Shown here piece by piece: positions 21,270-30,520 of a stretch of 64,000 nt of DNA (the first letter of the stretch is position 1; the number at the start of each line of letters is the position of its first letter). The stretch spans positions 101,579 through 165,578 of the forward strand of contig NZ_AOMO01000033.1 of NCBI RefSeq assembly GCF_000338875.1. Direction: 5' to 3'. Below the pieces are notes generated by a model that saw only the letters and a list, made by a program, of their open reading frames with translations, did not search any database and was not told the DNA's origin. Position numbers and translations under genes: made by a program. The stretch is from Vibrio mimicus CAIM 602. GTDB lineage: Bacteria; Pseudomonadota; Gammaproteobacteria; Enterobacterales; Vibrionaceae.

Positions 21270-22171
21270 TTATTCTTGGTTGAGCGCGGCACGGATAAAG
21301 CCTTGGTGCTGCACCAGTTTTTGAGCCGCTTGCTCTGCCGTAAAGCCACCCAAAATCATCAAAATTGCAGTCTTACAGTGGCGATTACAGGCGGCTAATG
21401 CGGCTTCGGCTTGCTCAACACTCACGCCTGTGGCTTCCACTACAATATTGGTTTGACGCTGGATGAGTTTGGCGTTGGTTGCCTCTACATCCACCATCAG
21501 GTTGCCAAATACTTTGCCGCTTTTGATCATCGCGCCCGTGGTCAGCATATTGAGTACCAATTTCTGCGCAGTACCAGCTTTCATGCGTGATGAGCCCGTT
21601 ACGACTTCGGCACCGACCACTGGTGTAATCACAATATCGGCGCACGCTCCATTGGGCAGCCCGGATTGCACGCCAGTGAAACCACGGTGGCACCAACCGA
21701 GCGCGCGTATTCCATTCCCGCAATCACATACGGTGTGCGGCCACTAGCAGCGATACCGACGACGGCATCCTGCGCCGTCACATTCAGTGCTTGTAGATCG
21801 CGCATGCCTAATTCGCGATTGTCTTCGGCATTTTCGACCGCTTTCAAAATCGCAGTGTGTCCACCCGCAATCAAGCCAATCACTTGCTCAGGCTTACTGC
21901 CGTATGTCGGTGGGCATTCGCTCGCGTCCAAAATCCCTAAACGGCCAGACGTGCCTGCGCCCATATAAATCAAGCGTCCACCTTGGGCAAAAGCGGTCGC
22001 GATCGCCTCCACCGCTTGCGCCACTTGCGGCAAAGTCTCTGCGACCGCAAGTGCGACCGTTTGATCTTGCTGATTAATCACTCGCAGCATTTCGAGAGTT
22101 GGCAAGGTATCAATCTGTTCGCTGGCTGGGTTACGGCTTTCAGTCACTAAGCGAGTTAAATCGATCTTCAT
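21270..22171 (-). pseudogene. murQ: N-acetylmuramic acid 6-phosphate etherase, frameshifted
   Basis: MurQ cleaves the lactyl ether of MurNAc-6P to give GlcNAc-6P and D-lactate in cell-wall recycling. The N-terminal part (start 22171 or 22183) has [25 protein letters not shown] and [12 protein letters not shown]; it then runs off frame and stops after [12 protein letters not shown]. The rest ([32 protein letters not shown]...) continues in another frame to 21270. Adding one base near 21640-21642 (GCG GCC GAT in place of GCGCCGAT) restores about 300 residues. A single missing base in a GC run may be a sequencing error. Upstream of murP in one operon. Confidence 0.9.
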
Positions 22172-22208
22172 AGGGGTTCTCATGCAATTTCGAATTGAGG
22201 TGATTCTA

Positions 22209-22225
22209 TGGAATAAAATATTCCA
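22209..22225. promoter_or_regulatory. Candidate MurR operator 1
   Basis: Palindrome TGGAATAAAATATTCCA (6-bp arms, 5-base centre) in the murQ-murR intergenic region, near murQ. It matches a second copy with the same spacing near murR. RpiR-family MurR represses murQP in E. coli; binding here is inferred. Confidence 0.6.
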
Positions 22226-22370
22226 CTTTGGTGATAATAATCACAGTTAAGGTTATTCTTTAATCAGTCATTTTTTGGAATAATTGCCGAAACGCACTAA
22301 AAAATTAGAGCAAGCTCGATTAATTCATTGATAGACAAAGTATCAACAATGAGGCTCATTATTCTGGCTT

Positions 22371-22387
22371 TGGAATATTTTATTCAT
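22371..22387. promoter_or_regulatory. Candidate MurR operator 2
   Basis: TGGAATATTTTATTCAT, one arm mismatch from the operator at 22209 and with the same 6-5-6 layout. It ends 13 bases before the murR start codon, so MurR would also repress itself. Confidence 0.55.
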
Positions 22388-22400
22388 GGAGAATGTAAAA

Positions 22401-23249
22401 ATGTCAGTCCTACAACGCATCGTCAGCCGTCGAACCCAACTTTCGGAGAGTGGACGCCAAATTGGCGATTGGGTACTGGCTAACGCCACACAAGCTGCGG
22501 CGATGACCAGTCAGGATTTAGCCGCGTGGGCCAATGTCAGCCAATCGAGCATAGTCAAATTCACGCAACGACTTGGTTTTAAAGGCTACAGCGAATTTAA
22601 ACTCGCTCTCACTGAAGAACTTGGTCGCAAACAAGCTATGGCTGGGCAACCCTTGCACAGTAATATTTTGGCTGATGATCCCGTCGCTGTAATTGCGCAA
22701 AAACTGGTACAAACCAAAACCGATGCCATGTTACACACCACCAACACACTGCGTTTTGATGAATTTAGTGAGGCGATCAACTGGATTCAACAAGCGGTTC
22801 GGGTGCAGATCATCGGGCTTGGTGGCTCCGCACTGACTGGGAAAGATCTGGCGTTTAAGCTGCTCAAACTCGGCATTACGGCATTAACCGAACAAGATAG
22901 CCATGTGCAAATCGCCACCGCCCGCACGTTAAACAGCCAAGATGTGCTGATTGCGATTTCATTTTCGGGAGAAAAGCGGGAAATTCTGATTGCGGCGGAA
23001 GCGGCCAAACAGCAAGGCGCGAAAGTGATTGCCCTGACCACACCAAACAAAAATCGCTTACGCGAGCTGGCTGATCTGGCGCTCGATACCATTGCTGATG
23101 AAAGCCAACATCGCAGCTCTGCGATTGCTTCACGAACTGCGCAAAACGTGCTGACCGACCTGATTTTCATCACTCTCGCTCAGCAACGTGAGACTTCCGC
23201 ACGACAATTAATCGATACTATCTCTTCCGACATTCGCCAGATGCGTTGA
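22401..23249 (+). CDS. murR: RpiR/MurR family regulator with SIS domain
   Basis: 282 aa from ATG 22401 (MSVLQRIVSRR), chosen because GGAG lies nine bases upstream and an operator-like palindrome overlaps the earlier ATG at 22386. N-terminal HTH_6 domain (DLAAWANVSQSSIVKFTQRLGFKGYSEFKLAL) and C-terminal SIS sugar-phosphate domain (IIGLGGSALTGKDLAFKL, AISFSGEKREIL). By homology and divergent position it should repress murQ-murP and respond to MurNAc-6-phosphate. Confidence 0.88.
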   Translation: MSVLQRIVSRRTQLSESGRQIGDWVLANATQAAAMTSQDLAAWANVSQSSIVKFTQRLGFKGYSEFKLALTEELGRKQAMAGQPLHSNILADDPVAVIAQKLVQTKTDAMLHTTNTLRFDEFSEAINWIQQAVRVQIIGLGGSALTGKDLAFKLLKLGITALTEQDSHVQIATARTLNSQDVLIAISFSGEKREILIAAEAAKQQGAKVIALTTPNKNRLRELADLALDTIADESQHRSSAIASRTAQNVLTDLIFITLAQQRETSARQLIDTISSDIRQMR

Positions 23250-23270
23250 GAGGTAACCTCCTCTCAACGC
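23243..23270. terminator. Hairpin between murR and fhuB
   Basis: Perfect 11-bp stem GCGTTGAGAGG / CCTCTCAACGC with a six-base loop overlaps the murR stop codon, between converging genes. It lacks a long T run, so termination is only probable. Confidence 0.5.
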
Positions 23271-23276
23271 TGAGGT

Positions 23277-25237
23277 TTATCGTGCACGCTGACTGAGTAA
23301 CAGCAGCAGAAAGTAGCTGCCGCCAATGATCGCGACCAACGTGCCTGCGGCGATCTGAGCGGGGAATAACAAGGCTTGCCCCAACCAGTCCGCCCATAGC
23401 ATCAAGGTACCACCGACCAACGCCGCGAGCAGAAGTTGAGATGGAGCGCGCTGCGCGCCGATCATCATAGCCATGTGTGGCGCAATCAAGCTACAAAGCT
23501 CACAGGTCCCATGGTGGCTGTGACCAAGGCGCACAAAGCTGCCACTAAGATCAATAGCACCAAGCTGGCGCGACTTGCACTCAAGCCGCGGGCAGCAGCA
23601 AAACCACGCCCAATCGAGATCAGGGTAAGCCAACGTGACAAGCCAAGCGCCAACAGTACTAACCCCACCACACCCACGCTGAGTAGCAGCGCTTGATCGC
23701 CAGTGACACGATAAGTTGAGCCCGATAGCCACAGCAAAATCTGATAGCTGTCGCCCGTTCCTTTGGCCAAGGTAAATTGCACCAAGGCTTCTAACAGTGC
23801 GGTAATGGCAATTCCAGTCAAAATCAGGCTAGAAGGCGCGTAATGATGACGTCGCCCAAGCAGCAATAGCGTCACCAATACCACAGCGCTGCCAAACAGC
23901 GCCGTCATCCAGTGCGTGCTCTGTAAACTTTGCCCAAGAAACAAGCTGGCAAACACCAACGCAAAAGTGGCACCAGAAGACACGCCCAAAATATCAGGGC
24001 TGGCTAACGGGTTATAAATCAGCCGTTGCAATAAGGTGCCTGCGATCGCCAATCCCACACCGGCAAACAGCGCAGTGAGCATACGCGGCCAACGTAGCGG
24101 CCATTGAAACTCACTCGGCAGCGCCCAGCTTGCACTTTCCATCTGCCAACCAATATGTAAACCCAGAGCCAAAAATAAAGCCGCCGCAATGAGCATCACC
24201 GCCCATCGAGAAGGCGAACGGCGATGTGAAGACAAGGAGATAGAGAGCGAATCCTGCGCTTGGAGCGGACGGCGACTAAACCAGATCAGCGCCGGAGCGC
24301 CAATCACTGCGGCGGTAATGCCGCTGGGCACCACTTCCTCCGCCCACACACTGAGCCCCATCGCCAGTATATCGGTAGCGAGCAGCAGCAACGCGCCAAG
24401 CAGCGCACTGCTGTACAACTCCATTTTTGGGGTGCGCGCCCCCAGTGAACGGGCGATATTCGGGGTTAACAAACCAATAAAACCGATCACCCCAACGGCG
24501 GTGATGGATGCAGAGACCAACCAAATCCCACCCGCCATCAAAAGTAAAAAGGCAGGCAATACCGCTAAACCACGTGCCGCCGCACCTTCATGGCCGAGTC
24601 GCAACAAAGTCAGCACTCGCGGTGCAAACAGCAGTAACGGGAGCACCAAAGCCAAACGCGGCAGCAACCAACTGAGCCACTCCCAGCCGTTTTGCGCTAA
24701 ATCGCCCGCGCCCCACATAAACACATTCTGGGCGAACTCTTCGTTCAGCAGCACCAACGCCGTGGCAATTGAACCCAGCAAAATGTTCACCACCATGCCG
24801 GAAACCACCAGCGGTAGTCCGGTGAGATTGCGTAACCCCGCGATCGAAATAATCAGCGCGAAAGCGAGCAGCGCTCCGGCCATCGCAGCCAATGCGCTGT
24901 GATCAGCCACCCAATCACTGAACCAGATATTGACGATAATCAGCCCCAACCAAGCACCGGATGAAGTCCCCAACGTCAGCGGTGAGGTAAGTCGGTTTTG
25001 GGTCAACTGCTGCATCAAGCTGCCCACCAAACCAAGCACAGCGCCCACCACTATGGCCATCACCGCACGTGGCAGTTGTGCGTAGACAAAATTCACCTGC
25101 GCAAAATTTTGCGCGGCTTGGTTACCTAGCACCAGTTGCCACTGCTCATTGAGGGTTAAACTGTGCCCCCACTGTAAGCTAACGAGCGCCAACAGCAGAG
25201 TCAGCGCTCCCAAACAGGCTAAACGCAGAACGCTCAT
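23277..25237 (-). pseudogene. fhuB: Ferric siderophore ABC permease FhuB, frameshifted
   Basis: FhuB is the double-length inner-membrane permease for hydroxamate siderophores, two FecCD-type halves in one chain. Translation from ATG 25237 gives about 580 residues with the repeated motifs LGTSSGAWLGLI / LGVSSGATFALV and GFIGLLTPNIARSLGA, then stops after ATMGPVSFVA. The expected continuation (GLIAPHMAMMIGAQRAPSQ to the end at 23277) is in the next frame. One missing base at about 23491 (GTAGGCTTG in place of GTAGCTTG, minus strand) explains it. Restored length is about 653 residues, normal for FhuB. Start overlaps the fhuD stop (ATGA). Confidence 0.9.
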
Positions 25238-26193
25238 GATTGCGGAGCCACCGCCAGCAAGCTTTCGGTGATCGCTTCTGCGCTATAACGCAGTGACATC
25301 GCCCCGCCATAACTCCACACTGAACGCACTGAATTGACACGCCCCGCTTGGACAAACGGCATCGCTCGCCACAACAACGATTTCTGCACTTTTTTCTCTT
25401 CCGCAAACGGTAAGAAATAGAGCACATACCCTTGCACAACATGCTGCAACTCACTCAAGCGTTTTTGCACTATGCCCCACTCTTTTGGCGGCTGAGGCAG
25501 CGCTGACGACAAACCGAGTTGCTCTAGCACGTACTGCGGCGTGGAGTTTTCGGTATATAAAAACGCCGAGGTTGGGTTGGCAAAACGCAGCGTCACCACC
25601 GAAGGTAAAGTGTCACCAAAGGCGTGCTGTAGCGAGGCTTTCAGCTCAGCAAAACGAGCAAACATCGCCTCCAGTTTTTGCTGTGCCACCGCCTCTTTGC
25701 CAAATAAAGTGGCTAGGGTTTTAAAGTGGGAAATCGCCACTTGGGCAGCGTTATCTTGCTCGGAAAAATTGGGTAGATACACCACAGGAGCAATGCGCCC
25801 TAAGGTGGCCAGCAAATCTTGTTGCGGCCCTGCGGCTAAAATGACATCCGGTTTGAGCGCAGCAATTTTCTCTAAATTTGGCTCCGTACGAGTGCCAATA
25901 TCTTGCACCGAACTTGGCAGAGCAGGTTGCACAACCCACTGCGCGTAAGAGCTCAATTCTGGCGCGCCCACTGGCTGAATGCCAAGTTCTAGCACTTGCT
26001 CAAGCAGATCCCAGTTCAGCACCACCACTCGCTGTGGAACCTCAGCAAAAGTGTGCGCACCTTGGCTATCTGTCACCACAATTTGTGCTTGCACTGGCAG
26101 TGCGAATAGGCAAAGCGCGGCAAGCCAGCCGAAAACCGTCTTCGATCGGCAAATGTTCCGTAGACGAACACTCCATAGACTCATCAAGCACAT
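25234..26193 (-). CDS. fhuD: Siderophore-binding periplasmic protein, FhuD type
   Basis: 319 aa, start uncertain among nearby ATG codons (26193 or 26184). Signal peptide visible (VFGWLAALCLFALPVQA), then a periplasmic-binding domain of the BtuF/FhuD class: RVVVLNWDLLEQVLELGIQPVGA, then LEKIAALKPDVILAAG. It would carry ferrichrome-type siderophores to FhuB/FhuC. It overlaps the end of fhuC and its stop overlaps the fhuB start, so the three are one translationally coupled operon (fhuC-fhuD-fhuB). Confidence 0.9.
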   Translation of the reverse strand: MCLMSLWSVRLRNICRSKTVFGWLAALCLFALPVQAQIVVTDSQGAHTFAEVPQRVVVLNWDLLEQVLELGIQPVGAPELSSYAQWVVQPALPSSVQDIGTRTEPNLEKIAALKPDVILAAGPQQDLLATLGRIAPVVYLPNFSEQDNAAQVAISHFKTLATLFGKEAVAQQKLEAMFARFAELKASLQHAFGDTLPSVVTLRFANPTSAFLYTENSTPQYVLEQLGLSSALPQPPKEWGIVQKRLSELQHVVQGYVLYFLPFAEEKKVQKSLLWRAMPFVQAGRVNSVRSVWSYGGAMSLRYSAEAITESLLAVAPQS

Positions 26194-26969
26194 ACGATCG
26201 CAACCTTATTAGTAGAGGAGTGGGAAATGGGATTCGGGTGATCAATCAAACGAATCGGTGAGTGATACAGATCCGACAGCCGCTGCTCATCGAGCAGCAA
26301 CTCAGCACCGCCTTCAAAAGCGATCTGCCCCTGCTTAAGCGCCACAATGTGGGTCGCGTACCGCAGCGCCAAATTGAGATCATGCAAAATCACGATAATG
26401 CCCACACCTTGGGTTTGATTGAGCTCCGCGAGCAGCGCCATCAATTGATATTGGTGATGCACATCAAGCGCTGAAGTCGGCTCATCCAAAATCAGCACCG
26501 GAGATTGCTGCGCAAGCAGCATCGCCACCCAAGCACGTTGACGCTCACCGCCGGAAAGCTCATCCGCCAGGTTATGCGCAAAACCACTCACACCCGTTTT
26601 TTCGAGTGCAGCATCGATAATCAGCTCATCTTCCTTGCGCCAACGGCCCAAGGTGCCACGCCACGGAAAGCGCCCTAAACGCACCAACTCACGCACGATC
26701 AATCCAGCACTGGTCGGCAATTTCTGCGGTAAAAATGCCACCGCCTTGGCGAGCGTTTTACTCGGCAGCGATGAGAGTGATTGACCATTGAGGGTCACTT
26801 GACCGCAATCGGGCGACTGTTGGCCCGACAGTAAACTGACTAAGGTGGATTTGCCGGAACCGTTGTGACCGAGCACGACTGTCAGCTCATGGGTTGGAAT
26901 GGTCAAATGATCGATCGCCAAAATGGCGCGCCCACCGCGAACCATTTGAATATCAGCCAACTGAAACAT
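26184..26969 (-). CDS. fhuC: Siderophore ABC transporter ATPase, FhuC type
   Basis: 261 aa from ATG 26969, preceded by GGGGGATCA; the upstream open frame lacks a good site. Walker A GHNGSGKST, signature LSGGERQRAWVAML, Walker B ILDEPTSALD and the switch histidine VILHDLN are intact. Drives hydroxamate-siderophore import with FhuB/FhuD. Preceded by fhuA in the same direction, matching the ferrichrome locus of V. cholerae (fhuA, C, D, B). Confidence 0.93.
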   Translation of the reverse strand: MFQLADIQMVRGGRAILAIDHLTIPTHELTVVLGHNGSGKSTLVSLLSGQQSPDCGQVTLNGQSLSSLPSKTLAKAVAFLPQKLPTSAGLIVRELVRLGRFPWRGTLGRWRKEDELIIDAALEKTGVSGFAHNLADELSGGERQRAWVAMLLAQQSPVLILDEPTSALDVHHQYQLMALLAELNQTQGVGIIVILHDLNLALRYATHIVALKQGQIAFEGGAELLLDEQRLSDLYHSPIRLIDHPNPISHSSTNKVAIVCA

Positions 26970-27107
26970 TGATCCCCCTAATAACTTGCACTCAATAAAA
27001 ACAACAAATCCCGCCAGAAGCGGGAGTTGAACTACAACCACTCACCCTTGAGTGTGGGTGAGTGGCTGCCGCCAAAAAGCGGGATAAATCGTAAGGACAA
27101 TCACGGA

Positions 27108-29206
27108 TTACCAGCGATAGTTCGCACTGAGCACAGCACTGCGTGATTGGCCGTAGTAACACCAGTAATCACACCCAGAAACAAATTCGCGATCAAACAG
27201 GTTGTTGATGTTGAGCTGCGCTTGCCAGTTTTCTGTGATTTCATAGCCCGCCATCAGATCGACCAAGGTTACACTCGGCACAGTACGATCGCTCGAACGC
27301 GGGTTATCTTTTGACTCACCGACATAACGTACGCCGGAGCCAAACGTCCAGCCTTGTAGGCCAAGCTGCGCCGCATCGTAATCCAGCCACGCTGACGCTT
27401 GATGTTTCGGGATCAAACCGGCTTGTTGCGTACCCTTGCCACCCGTTTCATCGGTTTTGGCATCCGTGAAGGTGTAGCTGGCGGTCAGTTTCAAGCTATC
27501 GGTGACATAACCCACGCTTTCTACTTCAATGCCTTGGGCGGTCATTTCGCCCGTTTGCGTCGCAACAAAAGTGTCCGGATTTGTAACCAGCGCATTTTGT
27601 TGGGTGATATCAAACCAAGCCAGGTTGATGTAACCGTCATAAAACTCTGGCTGATACTTCACGCCCACCTCGGTTTGTTCCCCTTTCAGTGCTTATACAA
27701 CTCACCCGTCGCGCTATCGATGGTGCTTAGAACATCAAACGATTGTGAATAACTGAGGTAAGGCGATACACCATTGCTGGCCAGATACATCAAACCGGCA
27801 TTGAATGAAAACTCCGCATCGCTGCGGCTTTTACGCTGCATGTTCTTTTGGCTTTCGTTTTCGGTATCGACCCAATCCATGCGCCCACCAATCAGACCAA
27901 TCCACTGCTGATCCAGCTTGATTTGGTACTGCGCGTACAGGCTCGCTTGCTCTTTGGTAATAGTGCGATCCGCTGCGGAAGATTCATCGATAGGCGTGTA
28001 ATTGCCATAGATCGGGTTGAACGGATTGATGGTGCCGAAGCTGTAGTTATCTAACTCAACACCTTGAGTTTGATGGCGTTGCAGCTCTAAGCCCATCAAC
28101 AGCGTGTTTTCAAGACGGGCAGAATCCCACTTCGCCACTGCTTTGTTATCCAAACTCAGGCTTTCGATTGAACCATCACGAAACACAATACCTTGGGTTA
28201 GAGTGTCTTTGCTTGGTTTGTCATTAGAAAAAGCATAACTACTGCGTAGATAGAGATCGTTATCGCCGTAATTGAAGGTCTGTGACAGCGCCCAGACATC
28301 ATTGAGATCATGTTCGAACAAGTAACCTAGTGACACCTGACGACGCTCATACTTGTCGTAATCCGGTTGTCCTAAGTTGGTGGAGGGATCGATATGGCCA
28401 AAGTTGGAATCGATTAAGGTTCCCGCCGCAGGGAAAAATGGGTTAGTCGGCACACCGCTGTCTTCCAAAAAGCTCGCCAACAGCGTTAAACGGGTTTGCT
28501 CAGAAATATCGATGCTGAGACTTGGCGCAAGATAGTTGCGGCTGGTTTGCGTGCCATTTAGCTGACCATCATTCTCTTTCATCATCGCGACTAAACGGTA
28601 ACGCACGGAACCTTCTTGGTTCGCGTAATCGGAGATGTCTAAGGTTAAGGTGCGCAGCGCATCATTACCCACTTGTAGACCAACCTCACCTTGTGGAATG
28701 TCGGTCGGTTTCTTCTGTACCGCATTGACCACCCCACCCGGAGGCGCCTCACCATACAAAATCGAAGCAGGACCTTTCAGCACTTCAATGCGCTCTAAAG
28801 CATAAGGCTCGACCAACCACGTGTAGTAACCATCACGGAACAGGCGGCTGCCATCTTGGTAGGTAGCAGCATCAAAGCCACGCACTTTGAGCCAATCAGT
28901 ATCATTGTCCGCACCATAAGGTTGAGCCGTCACGCCAGAGGTATAACGCAGCGCTTCATCCAATTTTTGTGGCGCGCGAGCCACAATATCTTCTTGAGTG
29001 ACAATCGATAGCGCTTTTGGCGTTTCTTGCGCTGGCGTTTCGACTTTTAATGCTGATGCGGTAACCACTAGGGTTTCTAGCTGTTGAGTATCTTGTTCTG
29101 TGTTGGCCATGGCCGTTGGAGCAACGACCAAAACCGCTGGAATGAAGTGCAAGCGAAGCGCACGACGGATGTATTGTCCGAGTTGGCTCGGGCGAATATC
29201 AGCCAT
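27108..29206 (-). pseudogene. fhuA: TonB-dependent ferrichrome-type receptor FhuA, frameshifted
   Basis: Outer-membrane siderophore receptor. Start at ATG 29206 with an AGAGG site. A signal-like N-terminus ending in PTAMA is followed by a TonB box (ETLVVTAS), a plug domain (ALSIVTQEDI, RIEVLKGPASILYGEAPPGGVVN) and beta-barrel strands. Reading stops after GELYKH at about 27686, while the rest (GVKYQPEFYDGYINLAWFDI through the terminal aromatic residue of NYRW) follows in another frame. Adding one base at about 27691 gives a full receptor of about 699 residues. Single-base loss in a G/C run suggests possible sequencing error. Confidence 0.9.
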
Positions 29207-29232
29207 GATAGAAAACCTCTTCTGTGAATTAT

Positions 29233-29251
29233 GAGAATTATTATGATTACT
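29233..29251 (-). promoter_or_regulatory. Candidate Fur box upstream of fhuA
   Basis: Read on the minus strand, AGTAATCATAATAATTCTC agrees with the 19-base Fur consensus at 14 of 19 positions by eye. It lies about 30 bases before the fhuA start, fitting the iron repression expected for ferrichrome uptake genes. Confidence 0.5.
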
Positions 29252-29484
29252 ATTTCTTCGGCTGGATTTTACTGACAATTTGATTGATTACAAGAAAAAT
29301 GAAAACAGTTATCAATTACATTTAAAGAGTAATTTTTATTGTTGAAGTGCTTTGCTCAAACAGGAAATGACGCCGTAGAGATCACTCTAAAGTCGAAAGG
29401 AAATGAGACTAGACTTGGGAAGGAGTGAATAATCGAAGGATTAAATATCCCTCAATTATCCATTTAAGTTAGCAAAGTGCCCTT

Positions 29485-30060
29485 TTAATTCTGGTTACGC
29501 GCTTGTTTCTCGGCTTGCTGATCTTTAATGATGCTGAGCAAAGGGGGTAAAAAGCTTCGTTCGTTGTGAGCCGCTGAATCCCAGATTTTGGAAAGCATAA
29601 GAGCTTTAGGACAGTGGAATAACAACGACTCCACCTCAATTTTTACCACTAATTTTGGTTTGGTTTTCCCATCGAGACACTGCTCTCGGCTGCTTTCATC
29701 AATGTGCAATGAAGCTTTGCCTTTGATTCTGGCTACATCTTCAATACCAGGCACCACAAACAACATACCGACATTTGGGTTAGCCAGTACGTTGGTTAAC
29801 GTGTCTAAGCGGTTATTTCCCGGGCTATCTGGAAAGGCAAGGGTTTTATCATCTAACACTTTCACAAATCCCGCTTCACCACCTCGTGGTGAAATATCGA
29901 AAAATCCATCCGAATTTTGAGAGGCGAGGAAGAACAAAGTGCTGGTTTCGATAAATTTTTTTGTGTGTTTATCAATATGATAAACATCTTTAGTTGTCAC
30001 TAAAGGAGCTGGCATGCTGTATATTTCCCGGAGTTGCTCCAGGGTTGTAATTTGCGACAT
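29485..30060 (-). CDS. Pyridoxamine 5'-phosphate oxidase-like FMN-binding protein
   Basis: 191 aa. The layout fits the split-barrel PNPOx-like family: FIETSTLFFLASQNSDGFFDISPRGGEAGFVKVLDD, then NRLDTLTNVLANPNVGMLFVVPG and a later RIKGKASLH strand. Such proteins bind FMN or related cofactors; this subfamily is uncharacterised and is probably not a true PNPOx. Monocistronic between fhuA and the DUF3630 gene. Specific substrate unknown. Confidence 0.8.
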   Translation of the reverse strand: MSQITTLEQLREIYSMPAPLVTTKDVYHIDKHTKKFIETSTLFFLASQNSDGFFDISPRGGEAGFVKVLDDKTLAFPDSPGNNRLDTLTNVLANPNVGMLFVVPGIEDVARIKGKASLHIDESSREQCLDGKTKPKLVVKIEVESLLFHCPKALMLSKIWDSAAHNERSFLPPLLSIIKDQQAEKQARNQN

Positions 30061-30220
30061 GGTGAGCTTCTCTTTGTCTGTCGTGATTGGAACGTAAACT
30101 TACAAAAATGTAAATAAGAAACGTTATAAATTGAAAGTGGTTCACATTATCACAATTTCAATCATGACGCAGAGCTTATTGCAGATGCCAGATGCTCCTA
30201 GAATGGAGAAAGAATTAAGT

Positions 30221-30520
30221 TCAGCCTCGACGCAGGAGCTGAGCAATAAACGCCAGCTCCTCATCACCTTGACCAGCTGTGAGCGTTTCTAGCCACAGTG
30301 ATTGGCTGTAATGCTCGCCGCGCAGCAGTAAATGACAACCTTCGAAATCAACCAACCAAGTGTGCAGATCTGCATCGCACTGCTTTTCCAACACCCGAGC
30401 GGAAAGTAGGGCCACCAAACGCTGACCTATCTCAGAAAAAGCATCAAAATCGAAGTTTTCTACGCGCACAATCAAGCGCCCTTCGGCGGCAAGGTATTCG
30501 CTTAAGCCAAACTCAGCCAT
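30221..30520 (-). CDS. DUF3630-type small protein downstream of recQ
   Basis: 99 aa, soluble, no signal peptide. Sequence such as EGCHLLLRGEHYSQSLWLE resembles the small vibrio DUF3630 proteins encoded after recQ. Its ATG overlaps the recQ stop by eight bases, so it should be translated from the recQ mRNA. Function unknown. Confidence 0.75.
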   Translation of the reverse strand: MAEFGLSEYLAAEGRLIVRVENFDFDAFSEIGQRLVALLSARVLEKQCDADLHTWLVDFEGCHLLLRGEHYSQSLWLETLTAGQGDEELAFIAQLLRRG

